In this document: in pieces, positions 53,030-60,218 of the stretch
Position numbering within the stretch: the first letter of the stretch is position 1
Layout: every line of letters begins with the position of its first letter
Assembly: GCF_020819595.1 (NCBI RefSeq)
Contig: NZ_JAJHNP010000006.1
Location: 1-64,000 of the forward strand
Reading direction: 5' to 3'
Origin: Streptomyces barringtoniae
GTDB taxonomy: Bacteria; Actinomycetota; Actinomycetes; Streptomycetales; Streptomycetaceae
Length of the DNA: 64,000 nt
Program-made: the position numbers and the translations under genes
The notes under the pieces: generated by a model
The model's input: the letters and a program-made list of their open reading frames with translations, nothing else
What the model was told of the DNA's origin: nothing
The model's database searches: none

Positions 53030-54139
53030 ATGAAGGTACCGGCGGTGGACTACGCGGCGGTGTTCCAGGCCCTTCCCGGGGCGGTGGCGCTGGTGACTCC
53101 GCAGCTGGTCTACGCGGACGCCAACGCGGAGTTCCTGCGCCTCCGGGGCCTTGCCCGCGAGCAGGTGGTCGGTCGCTTCGTGCCCGATGACCACCCCGAA
53201 AAAGCCCCCGCTGAGCCTCTCCTGCTCCGGGTTCTGGCGTCACTGCGCCAGGCGGCGGGCACCGGTGAGCGCAGCATCGTGGCGTTGCAGCGCTACGACA
53301 AGGAGGACCCGGACGAGCCCGGAGTGTGGCACGAGCGGTACGTGAACATGACCAACATCCCGGTGTTCGGGTCGGATGGACGGGTGGCGCTGCTGCTGCA
53401 TCGGGTGGAGGACGTCACCGAACTCATCCGCGCCCGTGAAGTCGCCCTGACCCTGCAGGAATCCATGCTGCCCGCGTTGCGCCCGGCCGGCCGGCATCAG
53501 GCGGCCGTACGCTACCGGCCCGCCGCCGAAGCGCTGAACGTGGCCGGCGACTGGTACGACCTGGTCGACCTGCCCGGCGACCGCATCGCCGTCGCCGTCG
53601 GCGACGTCGTCGGCCACGGCCTGCCCGCGGCCTGCGTCATGGGACAACTGCGCAGCGCCCTCACCGCCGCCTGCCTCATCGGCAAAGGCCCCGCCCGCGC
53701 TCTGGAAGTCCTCGGGTTGTACGCCCGCACCCTCGACGGCGCCGAGAACACCACCGTCGCCACGGCATTCATCGACTGGGAGACCCGCACCCTCACCTAC
53801 AGCTGCGCAGGCCACCCCCCACCCGGGCTCCTCCACAGGGACGGGACCGTCGAGTTCCTCGACCAGGCCACCGACCCGCCGCTGGCCGCGCGCCCTGAAC
53901 ACGGTCCCCGGATCCAGGCTGGCGCGGCCTTCGGCGAGGGCGCCGTTCTCGCGCTCTACACCGACGGCCTGATCGAACGCCGCGGCGAAGACATCGACAC
54001 CGGCCTTGCCCGGCTCGCCGACTCCCTGGCGCGCCACCAGACGGACGACCCCGAAGCCCTCGCCGACGCCGTGCTCACCGACCTGCTCCCACCCGGTGGC
54101 GCCACCGACGACACCGCTCTGGTCCTCGTGCGCCTGTGA
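53030..54139 (+). CDS. PAS-domain SpoIIE-type PP2C protein phosphatase
   Basis: This 369-aa signalling protein has a PAS domain (residues 1-125; AVALVTPQLVYADANAEFLR and RYVNMTNIPVFGSDGRV) followed by a PPM/SpoIIE phosphatase domain. Metal-binding aspartates are in AGDWYDLV, AVGDVVGHGLPAA, LYTDGLIERRGEDID and GATDDTALVLVRL. Such proteins dephosphorylate anti-anti-sigma factors to switch on alternative sigma factors; Streptomyces has dozens. No anti-sigma kinase (HATPase) domain is fused and no partner gene is adjacent, so the target is unknown. ATG 53030 is clear. Confidence 0.93.
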   Translation: MKVPAVDYAAVFQALPGAVALVTPQLVYADANAEFLRLRGLAREQVVGRFVPDDHPEKAPAEPLLLRVLASLRQAAGTGERSIVALQRYDKEDPDEPGVWHERYVNMTNIPVFGSDGRVALLLHRVEDVTELIRAREVALTLQESMLPALRPAGRHQAAVRYRPAAEALNVAGDWYDLVDLPGDRIAVAVGDVVGHGLPAACVMGQLRSALTAACLIGKGPARALEVLGLYARTLDGAENTTVATAFIDWETRTLTYSCAGHPPPGLLHRDGTVEFLDQATDPPLAARPEHGPRIQAGAAFGEGAVLALYTDGLIERRGEDIDTGLARLADSLARHQTDDPEALADAVLTDLLPPGGATDDTALVLVRL

Positions 54140-54290
54140 ATCCGGCCCGCGACGTTCGCCTGTCCGTTCGGACCCCGTCGAGGACAACGACGACGTCCGC
54201 GCAGGTCAGAGCAACAGTGCCGTCGGTCCGCCGAGGTGACCGAGCCAGGTCGTCACTTCTTCGACGTGTGACAGACGCGGCGCCACTGCA

Positions 54291-54317
54291 AGGCCCCTCG
54301 GCTCCGCCGGGGGGCCT
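54291..54317 (+). terminator. Hairpin after the phosphatase gene
   Basis: aggcccctcggc at 54291-54302 pairs with gccggggggcct at 54306-54317 (one G-T pair) around tcc. The rest of the 296-base gap from 54140 to 54435 carries no recognisable gene and presumably holds the promoter of the next small gene. Confidence 0.7.
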
Positions 54318-54435
54318 CCGGTGTGTTCCAGGCCGTGAGACACCAGGGCGAGGGAACTTTTTCCCGCTTCCCGGACTTCCTACTTCCGGGGGATCATCCC
54401 TCCTGACCCTGCCGGACGAGAGAGGTTGAACGGGG

Positions 54436-54687
54436 ATGACGGAACAGGACGACTGGGAGCGGGAATTCGATCACCGCTGGGCGAATTCCGCCGAGCACAA
54501 GGAGCCCTCGGCCCGGGCCCGGATGCTCGCCGCGCGCTGGAAGGAGAACCCGCCGAATCCGGCACCCTTCCGCGCCGACCCCGAGCCGGGGCCGCGCCGG
54601 GCGTCGTGGGCGTCGACGGCCATGGTCTTCGGCTGTGTGATCGCGGTCATGGTGCTGATCGGGCTGCTGCAGTTCGGGGCGTCGTAG
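54436..54687 (+). CDS. Small single-pass membrane protein, 83 aa
   Basis: The product is a charged cytoplasmic N-terminal 58 residues (MTEQDDWEREFDHRWANSAE, with ARMLAARWKENPPNPAPFRA) followed by one C-terminal membrane helix (TAMVFGCVIAVMVLIGLLQF). This tail-anchored layout suggests an adaptor or regulator at the membrane. It is followed, 165 bases on, by htpX and pspAB, so a link with membrane stress is conceivable but not shown. No family name recognised, though it appears conserved in Streptomyces as far as I recall. Confidence 0.75.
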   Translation: MTEQDDWEREFDHRWANSAEHKEPSARARMLAARWKENPPNPAPFRADPEPGPRRASWASTAMVFGCVIAVMVLIGLLQFGAS

Positions 54688-54852
54688 CCGGGCGGCCCGT
54701 ACCCGGCGCACGGTGACCGGGGACGCTCAGCGACAGTCGGCCGACCCACAGGTACGTTTTGCTGCTCCTAGGGACGTTCGGGACCTGTTCATGGGAGTCG
54801 GCTGGTGCACACTGGACAGCGGGACGAGTGCCTGACTGCGGGGTGATGCAAG

Positions 54853-55773
54853 ATGCAGAGCCGCTTCCGGAGCGACCGACGGCTGACCGTGCGCATGGGT
54901 CTGACGATGTTCCTGCTCGGTCTGCTGTACGTGGGCTTCGTCGCCGCGCTGATCGCGCTGCTGAGGTCCTGGGTGCTGGTCGTCGTGGTGGTCGGGGCGA
55001 TGTTCGTCGCACAGTTCTGGTTCTCCGACCGGATCGCCATGTTCGCGATGCACGGCCGGGTCGTGGAGCGCGAGGAGTATCCCGAGCTGCACGCGGTGAT
55101 CGACCGGCTGTGCGCGATCGCGGACATGCCCAAACCGGTGGTCGCGGTGTCCGACATGGACATGCCGAACGCGTTCGCGACCGGCCGCAATCCCGACCAC
55201 GCCGTGGTCTGTGTGACCACGGGGCTGCTACGGCGGCTGGAGCCGGCCGAGCTGGAGGGCGTGCTCGCGCACGAGCTGTCGCACGTGGCGCACAAGGACG
55301 TCGCGGTGATCACGGTCGCGTCCTTCCTGGGTGTGCTGGCGGGCCTGATCGTGCGGTTCGCCTTCTACTCGCAGCTCTTCGGCGGGGGCCGCCGGGACCA
55401 GAACACAGCCGCCGTCTTCGCCGCGATCATGGGCGTCTCCGCGGCGGTGTACGCGATCAGCTTCCTGCTGATCCGGGCGCTGTCCCGGTACCGGGAGCTG
55501 GCGGCGGACCGCGCGGCCGCGCATCTCACCGGCCGCCCGTCGGCGCTCGCCTCGGCGCTCACCAAGGTTACCGGGGACATCGCCCGGATCCCGAGCAAGG
55601 ACCTGCGCACCGCCCAGGCCTTCAACGCCTTCTACTTCACCCCGGCGACCGGCAAGGAGCCGGGCATCGAGCGGATCTTCTCCACCCACCCGACCCTGGA
55701 GCAGCGGCTGGAACAGCTGGGCCGGATCTCGGCGGAGCTGGGCGAGGCCGCCACTCCCGGGAAGGCGGGCTGA
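54853..55773 (+). CDS. htpX: HtpX-type membrane zinc metalloprotease (M48)
   Basis: HtpX is a membrane endopeptidase that clears damaged membrane proteins. The 306-aa protein has two N-terminal helices (residues 15-57), the zinc motif His140-Glu-Leu-Ser-His144 (LAHELSHVAH), another pair of helices near 150-205, and the third ligand region SRYRELAADRAAAHLTG. The C-terminal STHPTLEQRLEQL is typical. It lies three bases upstream of pspAB, showing it belongs to the actinobacterial Psp network, whose PspA/PspAA genes are at 11 kb. Confidence 0.93.
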   Translation: MQSRFRSDRRLTVRMGLTMFLLGLLYVGFVAALIALLRSWVLVVVVVGAMFVAQFWFSDRIAMFAMHGRVVEREEYPELHAVIDRLCAIADMPKPVVAVSDMDMPNAFATGRNPDHAVVCVTTGLLRRLEPAELEGVLAHELSHVAHKDVAVITVASFLGVLAGLIVRFAFYSQLFGGGRRDQNTAAVFAAIMGVSAAVYAISFLLIRALSRYRELAADRAAAHLTGRPSALASALTKVTGDIARIPSKDLRTAQAFNAFYFTPATGKEPGIERIFSTHPTLEQRLEQLGRISAELGEAATPGKAG

Positions 55774-55776
55774 GCG

Positions 55777-56361
55777 TTGGGGCTGCTCGACATCCTGCTG
55801 GGCCGTACGAAACCGGTCGCGCCCGATCTCGACCAGCTCTTCGCGCTGCCCTCGGCGGCCGTGACCCTGCAGGCCACGGCCGGTTTCACACCGACCGGGA
55901 CCGGTGCGGTGTGCTTCGCCACGGTGGAGGGCGCGGCCTTCGAGCAGACTCACCGGGAGGTGCAGGCGCTGCTGGACGCGGACAGCGACCGCGGCGGACT
56001 GCCGGTGGAGCTGCGCCGGGACGACTACGGCTACTCCTGGCTGGTGTCCGCGCGCAGCCCCGAGCAGCTGCCGGAGCTGGTCAACGACCTGCACGCGGTG
56101 AACAGCGCGCTGGAGATCAACGGCTTCGGCCCGCAACTGCTGTGTTCACTGGCCGCCTTCACGGACGACGACGGCCGCAAGCTGGCGCTGGTCTACCTCT
56201 ACAAGCGGGGCACCTTCTACCCCTTCGCTCCCCTGCCCGGCGCTGCCGAGCGGCGGGACAACGCGCTGGAGCTCCAGGTGAAGGCGGCGCTCGCGAACGA
56301 TCTGCGGATCGAGCAGGACCTCGGCCGCTGGTTCCCGGTATGGGGCGCCCCCGGCCTGTGA
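55777..56361 (+). CDS. pspAB: PspA-associated protein PspAB
   Basis: This 194-aa cytoplasmic protein starts at a TTG (MGLLDILLGRTKPVAPDLDQ when initiated with Met) three bases after the htpX stop, with GAAGG upstream. The opening LLDxLLGRxKPV, the RDDYGYSWLVSARSPEQLPE block and C-terminal IEQDLGRWFPVWGAPGL match the PspAB family found next to htpX in actinobacteria. Its role is not known; it probably links HtpX to PspA-type membrane protection. The unusual TTG start could keep its level below that of HtpX. Confidence 0.85.
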   Translation: MGLLDILLGRTKPVAPDLDQLFALPSAAVTLQATAGFTPTGTGAVCFATVEGAAFEQTHREVQALLDADSDRGGLPVELRRDDYGYSWLVSARSPEQLPELVNDLHAVNSALEINGFGPQLLCSLAAFTDDDGRKLALVYLYKRGTFYPFAPLPGAAERRDNALELQVKAALANDLRIEQDLGRWFPVWGAPGL

Positions 56362-56380
56362 CCGGGGCCGCCCCACGCCC

Positions 56381-56659
56381 TCACCTGCTCTTTTCGCGCT
56401 CCTGCCGACGGGTCTCGAAGGGCCGTTCCCGGCGGTAGCGGCGCTCCCACTTCGCCAGCCGGTCCCGGCGCTCGCGGTAGGCGCGGTAGTTCTCCGGCGT
56501 GGGCGGGGTGCCGGCGCCGGCGGGTGGTGGCGTGCCGGGGGAACCCCGTCCGTGCGTCGCGTACAGGTAGAGCAGCGCGACGGCGGCGAGCCACCACAGA
56601 TGGTTTCCGATTCCGAGGATCACCAGGACGACGGTCGCGGATGCGACGATGCCACGCAT
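56381..56659 (-). CDS. Small membrane protein, 92 aa
   Basis: ATG 56659 opens MRGIVASATVVLVILGIGNH, a hydrophobic N-terminal segment of about 35 residues forming one long or two short helices. A Pro/Gly linker and a very basic C-terminal part follow (YRAYRERRDRLAKWERRYRR to EREKSR). The layout suggests a membrane-tethered basic tail. It converges on pspAB with 19 bases between stops. No function recognised. Confidence 0.72.
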   Translation of the reverse strand: MRGIVASATVVLVILGIGNHLWWLAAVALLYLYATHGRGSPGTPPPAGAGTPPTPENYRAYRERRDRLAKWERRYRRERPFETRRQEREKSR

Positions 56660-56783
56660 GACGGACCTCCGTGGGGTGAGTGTGGCGGGGGTGGAGTGTG
56701 TCGGCTTCGTGCCGTTTGTTCAGAGTAGGGAGGCCGTGGCGGCGGCCGCATCCCGTTTTCCGCCCGGCGGGAGGGAGCCGTGA

Positions 56784-58445
56784 GTGAATGACCCCATGAG
56801 CGAACTCTCCGCATTCACTTGTGACTTCGACGGCGAACGGCTCAGTGGTGTGGCCGCGGGTCCACCGGGCCGGGCCACGGCGGTGCTGCTGCACGGGGCG
56901 GGCAACGGCAGCAAGCAGCGCCTGCTGCCCCTGCTCACGGAGTTCGCCGGGCACGGCTGCCACGCCCTGGCGTTCGACTTCTCGGGCCACGGCGAGAGCA
57001 CGGGCTCGCTCGCCGAACTGAGCCTGCGCCGACGCTTCGAGCAGGCGGTGGCGGTGCTCGACGCGCACGCACCGGCGGACGATCCGCTGGTTCTGGTCGG
57101 CTTCAGCATGAGCGGCCAGACGGTCGCCGATCTCGTACGGCACTACGGCCCACGGGTGGCGGCCGTCGGGCTGTGCTCGCCCGCCGTCTACGCCCCCGAG
57201 GCCTGGGACGTGCCGTTCGAGGACCGTCGGGGCCGGTTCAGCGAGATCATCCGCACGCCGGACGGCTGGCGGACCTCGCCCGCGCTGGAGGCGTTCCGGA
57301 CGTACGGGGGCCGGGCGGTGCTCGCGGTCCCGGGCAGCGACGCGGTCATCCCGCCGGCCGTGACGGAGGCGGTGCAGGACGCTCTGTCCGCGCGGGCCCA
57401 GTACACCCGCTTCGAACTCCCCGAGGCGGGGCACCGGTTGGGACTGTGGTTCCGCGACCATGCCGAGGACCGGCGCGAGTTGGTGGCGGCGCTGGTGAGC
57501 GGGCTCGACGGAGAGCGGGGGTGGGCGGCGACCCGGGCCTGGACGGCCAAGCAGCTGCCCGCCGGCCGTACCGTCACGGACGCCCGGATGCTCCGGGGCG
57601 GCTGGTCGTCGCAGCTGCGCGGGCTCACCCTCGACAACGGGGAGGAGCTGGTACTGCGCACCTTCGTGAAGCCCTTCTTCCGGCGGCACGCGCCCGGGCT
57701 GCTGTCCCGGGAGGCCGCGGTCCTCGGGCTGCTCGCCGCCGAGGAGGGCGTCCCGGCCCCGGCCCTGATCGCGGTGGACGCCACGGCCGAGCACTGCGAC
57801 CACCCCTCCCTGCTGATGACCGGGCTGCCGGGCCGGATCCTGGTGGACGAGGAGGACGGGCAGGGCGGCGCGGCGCTGGACCGGCGGCTCGATCTGCTGG
57901 CGGCCCAACTGGTCAGGATCCACGCGGTGGTTCCGCCGGAGCAACCCCGCGCCTACCAGGCGTGGACCCCACCCGAGAACGTGCGCACTCCGCCGGGGGA
58001 GCTGTGGGAACGCGCCGTGGACGTCATCCGCCGGGACCCGCCGCCGTACCGGGGGCGCTTTCTGCACCGGGACTACCACCCGGGGAACGTGCTCTTCACG
58101 GGCACGGGCGAGGACGTGCGGATCAGCGGGGTCGTGGACTGGGTGGAGACCTCCTGGGGTCCGGCCGACCTGGACGTGGCCCACTGCGCGACCGCGCTGG
58201 CCCTGCTGCACGGCCCGGAGCACGGGCTGGCCTTCCGGGACCGGTACGAGCGGCGGGGCGGCCACGGCCTCGCCGACGGCCGGGACCATCTGTACTGGCG
58301 GCTGCTGGACGCCCTCCACTACGCGTCCGGCGCGGAGAAACTGGCCGGACCGTGGCGCGGTCTCGGCCGTACGGACCTGACGCCCGAGGTGCTGGGCGTG
58401 CGCGTGGAGGGGTATGTGCGCGGACTGCTGGAGCGCTACGGCTGA
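56784..58445 (+). CDS. Alpha/beta hydrolase fused to APH-like phosphotransferase
   Basis: The 553-aa protein joins two enzymes. Residues 1-240 are an alpha/beta hydrolase: LLHGAGNGSKQRLLPLL, FDFSGHGESTGS, nucleophile Ser108 in VGFSMSGQ, acid in PGSDAVIP and His217 in EAGHRLG. Residues 250-553 are an aminoglycoside-phosphotransferase/choline-kinase fold: catalytic loop FLHRDYHPGNVLF (His429, Asp430, Asn435) and metal-binding VVDWVETSWGPADLD. GTG 56784 is set by GAGGGAG six bases upstream; a Met four codons later is possible. Hydrolysis and phosphorylation of one substrate, perhaps an ester antibiotic or sugar alcohol, is inference. The frame is unbroken across the junction. Confidence 0.88.
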   Translation: MNDPMSELSAFTCDFDGERLSGVAAGPPGRATAVLLHGAGNGSKQRLLPLLTEFAGHGCHALAFDFSGHGESTGSLAELSLRRRFEQAVAVLDAHAPADDPLVLVGFSMSGQTVADLVRHYGPRVAAVGLCSPAVYAPEAWDVPFEDRRGRFSEIIRTPDGWRTSPALEAFRTYGGRAVLAVPGSDAVIPPAVTEAVQDALSARAQYTRFELPEAGHRLGLWFRDHAEDRRELVAALVSGLDGERGWAATRAWTAKQLPAGRTVTDARMLRGGWSSQLRGLTLDNGEELVLRTFVKPFFRRHAPGLLSREAAVLGLLAAEEGVPAPALIAVDATAEHCDHPSLLMTGLPGRILVDEEDGQGGAALDRRLDLLAAQLVRIHAVVPPEQPRAYQAWTPPENVRTPPGELWERAVDVIRRDPPPYRGRFLHRDYHPGNVLFTGTGEDVRISGVVDWVETSWGPADLDVAHCATALALLHGPEHGLAFRDRYERRGGHGLADGRDHLYWRLLDALHYASGAEKLAGPWRGLGRTDLTPEVLGVRVEGYVRGLLERYG

Positions 58446-58515
58446 GCGATCCCGCGGGACCTGCGGCGCCGGGCGCCCCCTCGCGGGGCGGGGCCCCCGG
58501 CGCCGGTCCCGGCCG

Positions 58516-58830
58516 TCAGCGGCTGTAGCGCATGAACGCCCGGACCATGTGGCAGGTGGTGTCGGACGGCGGGCGCATGCCGATCTCCTCCGCCTTGCTG
58601 CGGATCCTGTCGTCGCGGGCCTGGGCCGGCAGGTAGACGCCCGAGTCGAGCAGGGCTATGGCGAGGCGCATGGCCTTCAGGCGGCGGTTGTGGGTGACGT
58701 ACCACTCGCGCGGCCGTCCGGCCGGCAGGGGCCGCTTCGCCACGGGCGCGTACGGCGAGTCGAACAGCACGGGGTGCTGGGCGGTGGACTGGGTGGGCAA
58801 CGGCTTCGGCTTCAGGGCGGCAGCGGGCAC
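58516..58830 (-). CDS. Conserved hypothetical protein, about 104 aa
   Basis: The product contains HPVLFDSPYAPVAKRPLPAG, REWYVTHNRRLKAMRLAIAL and PPSDTTCHMVRAFMRYSR, a basic, helix-rich soluble protein. The start needs care: AGGAGG directly abuts an ATG at 58836, leaving no spacing, whereas the GTG at 58830 has the ideal six bases. I therefore prefer GTG 58830 (VPAAALKPKPLPTQ). No Cys pair or membrane segment. It resembles small Streptomyces-specific proteins, possibly DNA-associated, but I assign no function. Confidence 0.7.
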   Translation of the reverse strand: MPAAALKPKPLPTQSTAQHPVLFDSPYAPVAKRPLPAGRPREWYVTHNRRLKAMRLAIALLDSGVYLPAQARDDRIRSKAEEIGMRPPSDTTCHMVRAFMRYSR

Positions 58831-59063
58831 GGGCATCCTCCTGTCGCGGTCAGGGCACCGGCCGGACAGCCCGGCGATGCCCTCGAACACTGCTTCCAGT
58901 CTACCGCCGGGCACTGACAACGACGGAGGCCGCGGGCCCGTCAAAGTGCCAGCTCAGCAAGGAAATTGCCGTCGCGTCACACCAGATTCCCAAGGGGCGG
59001 GTGGGTCTGCGTCAATTCGAACAGAGCCGTCGGGCGGAGGCGTCGGCGTCCGCGTGCTACGTT

Positions 59064-59078
59064 TTCGAAAACCGAAGC
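59064..59078 (+). promoter_or_regulatory. Candidate HxlR operator, copy 1 (autoregulatory position)
   Basis: TTCGAAAACCGAAGC at 59064-59078, inside the perfect palindrome-bearing stretch gttttcgaaaac (59061-59072), ends 23 bases before the ATG of the HxlR gene. Two close relatives occur upstream of the next gene at 59506 and 59531, suggesting one regulator for both. Confidence 0.65.
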
Positions 59079-59101
59079 ACCAGGCGGATTGAGCGGACGG
59101 C

Positions 59102-59464
59102 ATGACGACACCCAGACCCGGCCGGCCGGTCCGGGGCTCGGCCACCGGCCGCCCCCTGATGGCGGCGCTCGACCTGTTCGGGCGGCGCTGGACCCTGCGC
59201 ATCCTCTGGGAACTCCACGAGGGGCCCACCGGCTTCCGGGCGCTGCAGCAGCGCTGCGACGGCATGTCCTCCAGCGTGCTGCGCGGGCGGCTCCTCGAAC
59301 TGACCGAGGCGGGGCTCGTGACCCAGCGGGACGGCACGGAGTACGCCCTCACCCCGCTCGGCACCGAGGCGTGCACCGCTTTGCGGCCGCTCGTGCGCTG
59401 GTCGGGCCGGTGGGCGGAAGCCCTCGCCGGAGACACGGACGAGCATCCGGACGCCGGCGACTGA
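59102..59464 (+). CDS. HxlR-family transcriptional regulator
   Basis: This 120-aa MarR-like winged helix has the HxlR hallmarks: LMAALDLFGRRWTLRILWEL, GPTGFRALQQRCDGMSSSVL and LRGRLLELTEAGLVTQRDGT, then the wing YALTPLGTEACTALRPL. It lacks a conserved sensing cysteine near the N-terminus, so redox or aldehyde sensing as in YodB/HypR is unlikely; a small ligand is more probable. A repeated 15-bp motif precedes this gene and the following carboxymuconolactone-type gene, which is the likely target. Confidence 0.92.
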   Translation: MTTPRPGRPVRGSATGRPLMAALDLFGRRWTLRILWELHEGPTGFRALQQRCDGMSSSVLRGRLLELTEAGLVTQRDGTEYALTPLGTEACTALRPLVRWSGRWAEALAGDTDEHPDAGD

Positions 59465-59505
59465 CACTCCCCGCCCGACGCTCGCCCTCCGGCGAGCCCT
59501 TGCGC

Positions 59506-59545
59506 TTCCGAAACCGAAGCGCGAAGATGATTCGGAAATCGAAGC
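59506..59545 (+). promoter_or_regulatory. Candidate HxlR operator, copies 2 and 3
   Basis: TTCCGAAACCGAAGC (59506-59520) and TTCGGAAATCGAAGC (59531-59545) are direct repeats 25 bases apart. They differ from each other and from the copy at 59064 at only two to four of 15 positions. They end 12 bases before the GTG of the carboxymuconolactone-type gene, so binding would block transcription or ribosome access. Confidence 0.68.
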
Positions 59546-59557
59546 AAGAGGTGTCGC

Positions 59558-60043
59558 GTGCCGCGCATCGAACCGCTCACCCCGCCCTACCCCGCCCCGA
59601 TCGACCGGGCGCCGCGCCGCTGGATGCCGCCGGGCGTCGGGCATGAACCGATCGCCCTGTTCCGGGTGCTGCACCGTCACCCCGAGCCGGCCTCGCGGAT
59701 GTTCGCGCCGGGCGCCGGACTGCTGGGCCACGGCCTGCTCCCCGCCCCCGACCGCGAGATCGTCATCGCCCGGGTCACCGCACGCGCCGACTGCGCCTAC
59801 GAGTGGGGCGTACACGCCGCCTCCCTCGCCGAACAGGCCGGCCTGAGTCCGGAGCAGCTCCGGGCGACGACCCGGCCGGACCCCGCGGCCGGTGCCCCAT
59901 GGCCACCGCGCCACCGGGCCCTGCTCGACGCGGTCGACGAGCTGCACGACACGGCCCACCTCTCGCACGCCGCCTACGGCCTGCCGCTGGAAGCGGAACC
60001 CCGGGCCACCGCGTTCCCGGCCGAAGGACACCCACATGCCTGA
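59558..60043 (+). CDS. Carboxymuconolactone decarboxylase/AhpD-like protein with rearranged C-terminus
   Basis: The 161-aa product has the family's FRVLHRHPEPASRMFAPGAG, DREIVIARVTARADCAYEWG with the CxxEWxxH-type active site (ADCAYEWGVH), and HRALLDAVDELHDTAHLSHA. Family members normally continue with about 30 more residues (a helix and a WYxxxSxxxNG block). Here the sequence jumps straight to YGLPLEAEPRATAFP and stops. The missing end, GRHRTTSQPTNGLPLEAEPR, is found downstream within a duplicated segment. The enzyme is therefore probably damaged. GTG 59558 follows AGAGGTG. Confidence 0.8.
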   Translation: MPRIEPLTPPYPAPIDRAPRRWMPPGVGHEPIALFRVLHRHPEPASRMFAPGAGLLGHGLLPAPDREIVIARVTARADCAYEWGVHAASLAEQAGLSPEQLRATTRPDPAAGAPWPPRHRALLDAVDELHDTAHLSHAAYGLPLEAEPRATAFPAEGHPHA

Positions 60044-60218
60044 CAACACCGTGCCGCACGTAACCGACCTGGACGACGCGACCCGACGGGCCGTTCCGGC
60101 CCCGGCCGGCCGGCACCGAACGACCAGCCAGCCGACCAACGGCCTGCCGCTGGAAGCAGAGCCCCGGGCCACCGCATTCCCGGCCGAAGGACACCCACAT
60201 GCCTGACGACACCGTGCC
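59976..60218 (+). repeat. Imperfect 163-bp tandem duplication covering a gene junction
   Basis: About 80 bases from 59976 recur at 60139 with few changes. They carry the end of the decarboxylase-like gene (GLPLEAEPRATAFPAEGHPHA), its stop, and the overlapping ATG of the PhzF gene. Further on, 60068 (cctggacgacgcgacccgac) recurs at 60294, an offset of 226, so the left copy has lost 63 bases (21 codons). Each copy keeps the ATGCCTGA overlap. Confidence 0.85.
60036..60206 (+). pseudogene. Chimeric fragment: PhzF start joined to decarboxylase C-terminus
   Basis: Fifty-six codons from ATG 60036 read MPDNTVPHVTDLDDATRRAV, a shortened copy of the PhzF N-terminus. They then continue in frame as GRHRTTSQPTNGLPLEAEPR, the lost C-terminus of the decarboxylase-like protein. 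It is a by-product of the tandem duplication, and a functional product is unlikely. Confidence 0.7.
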
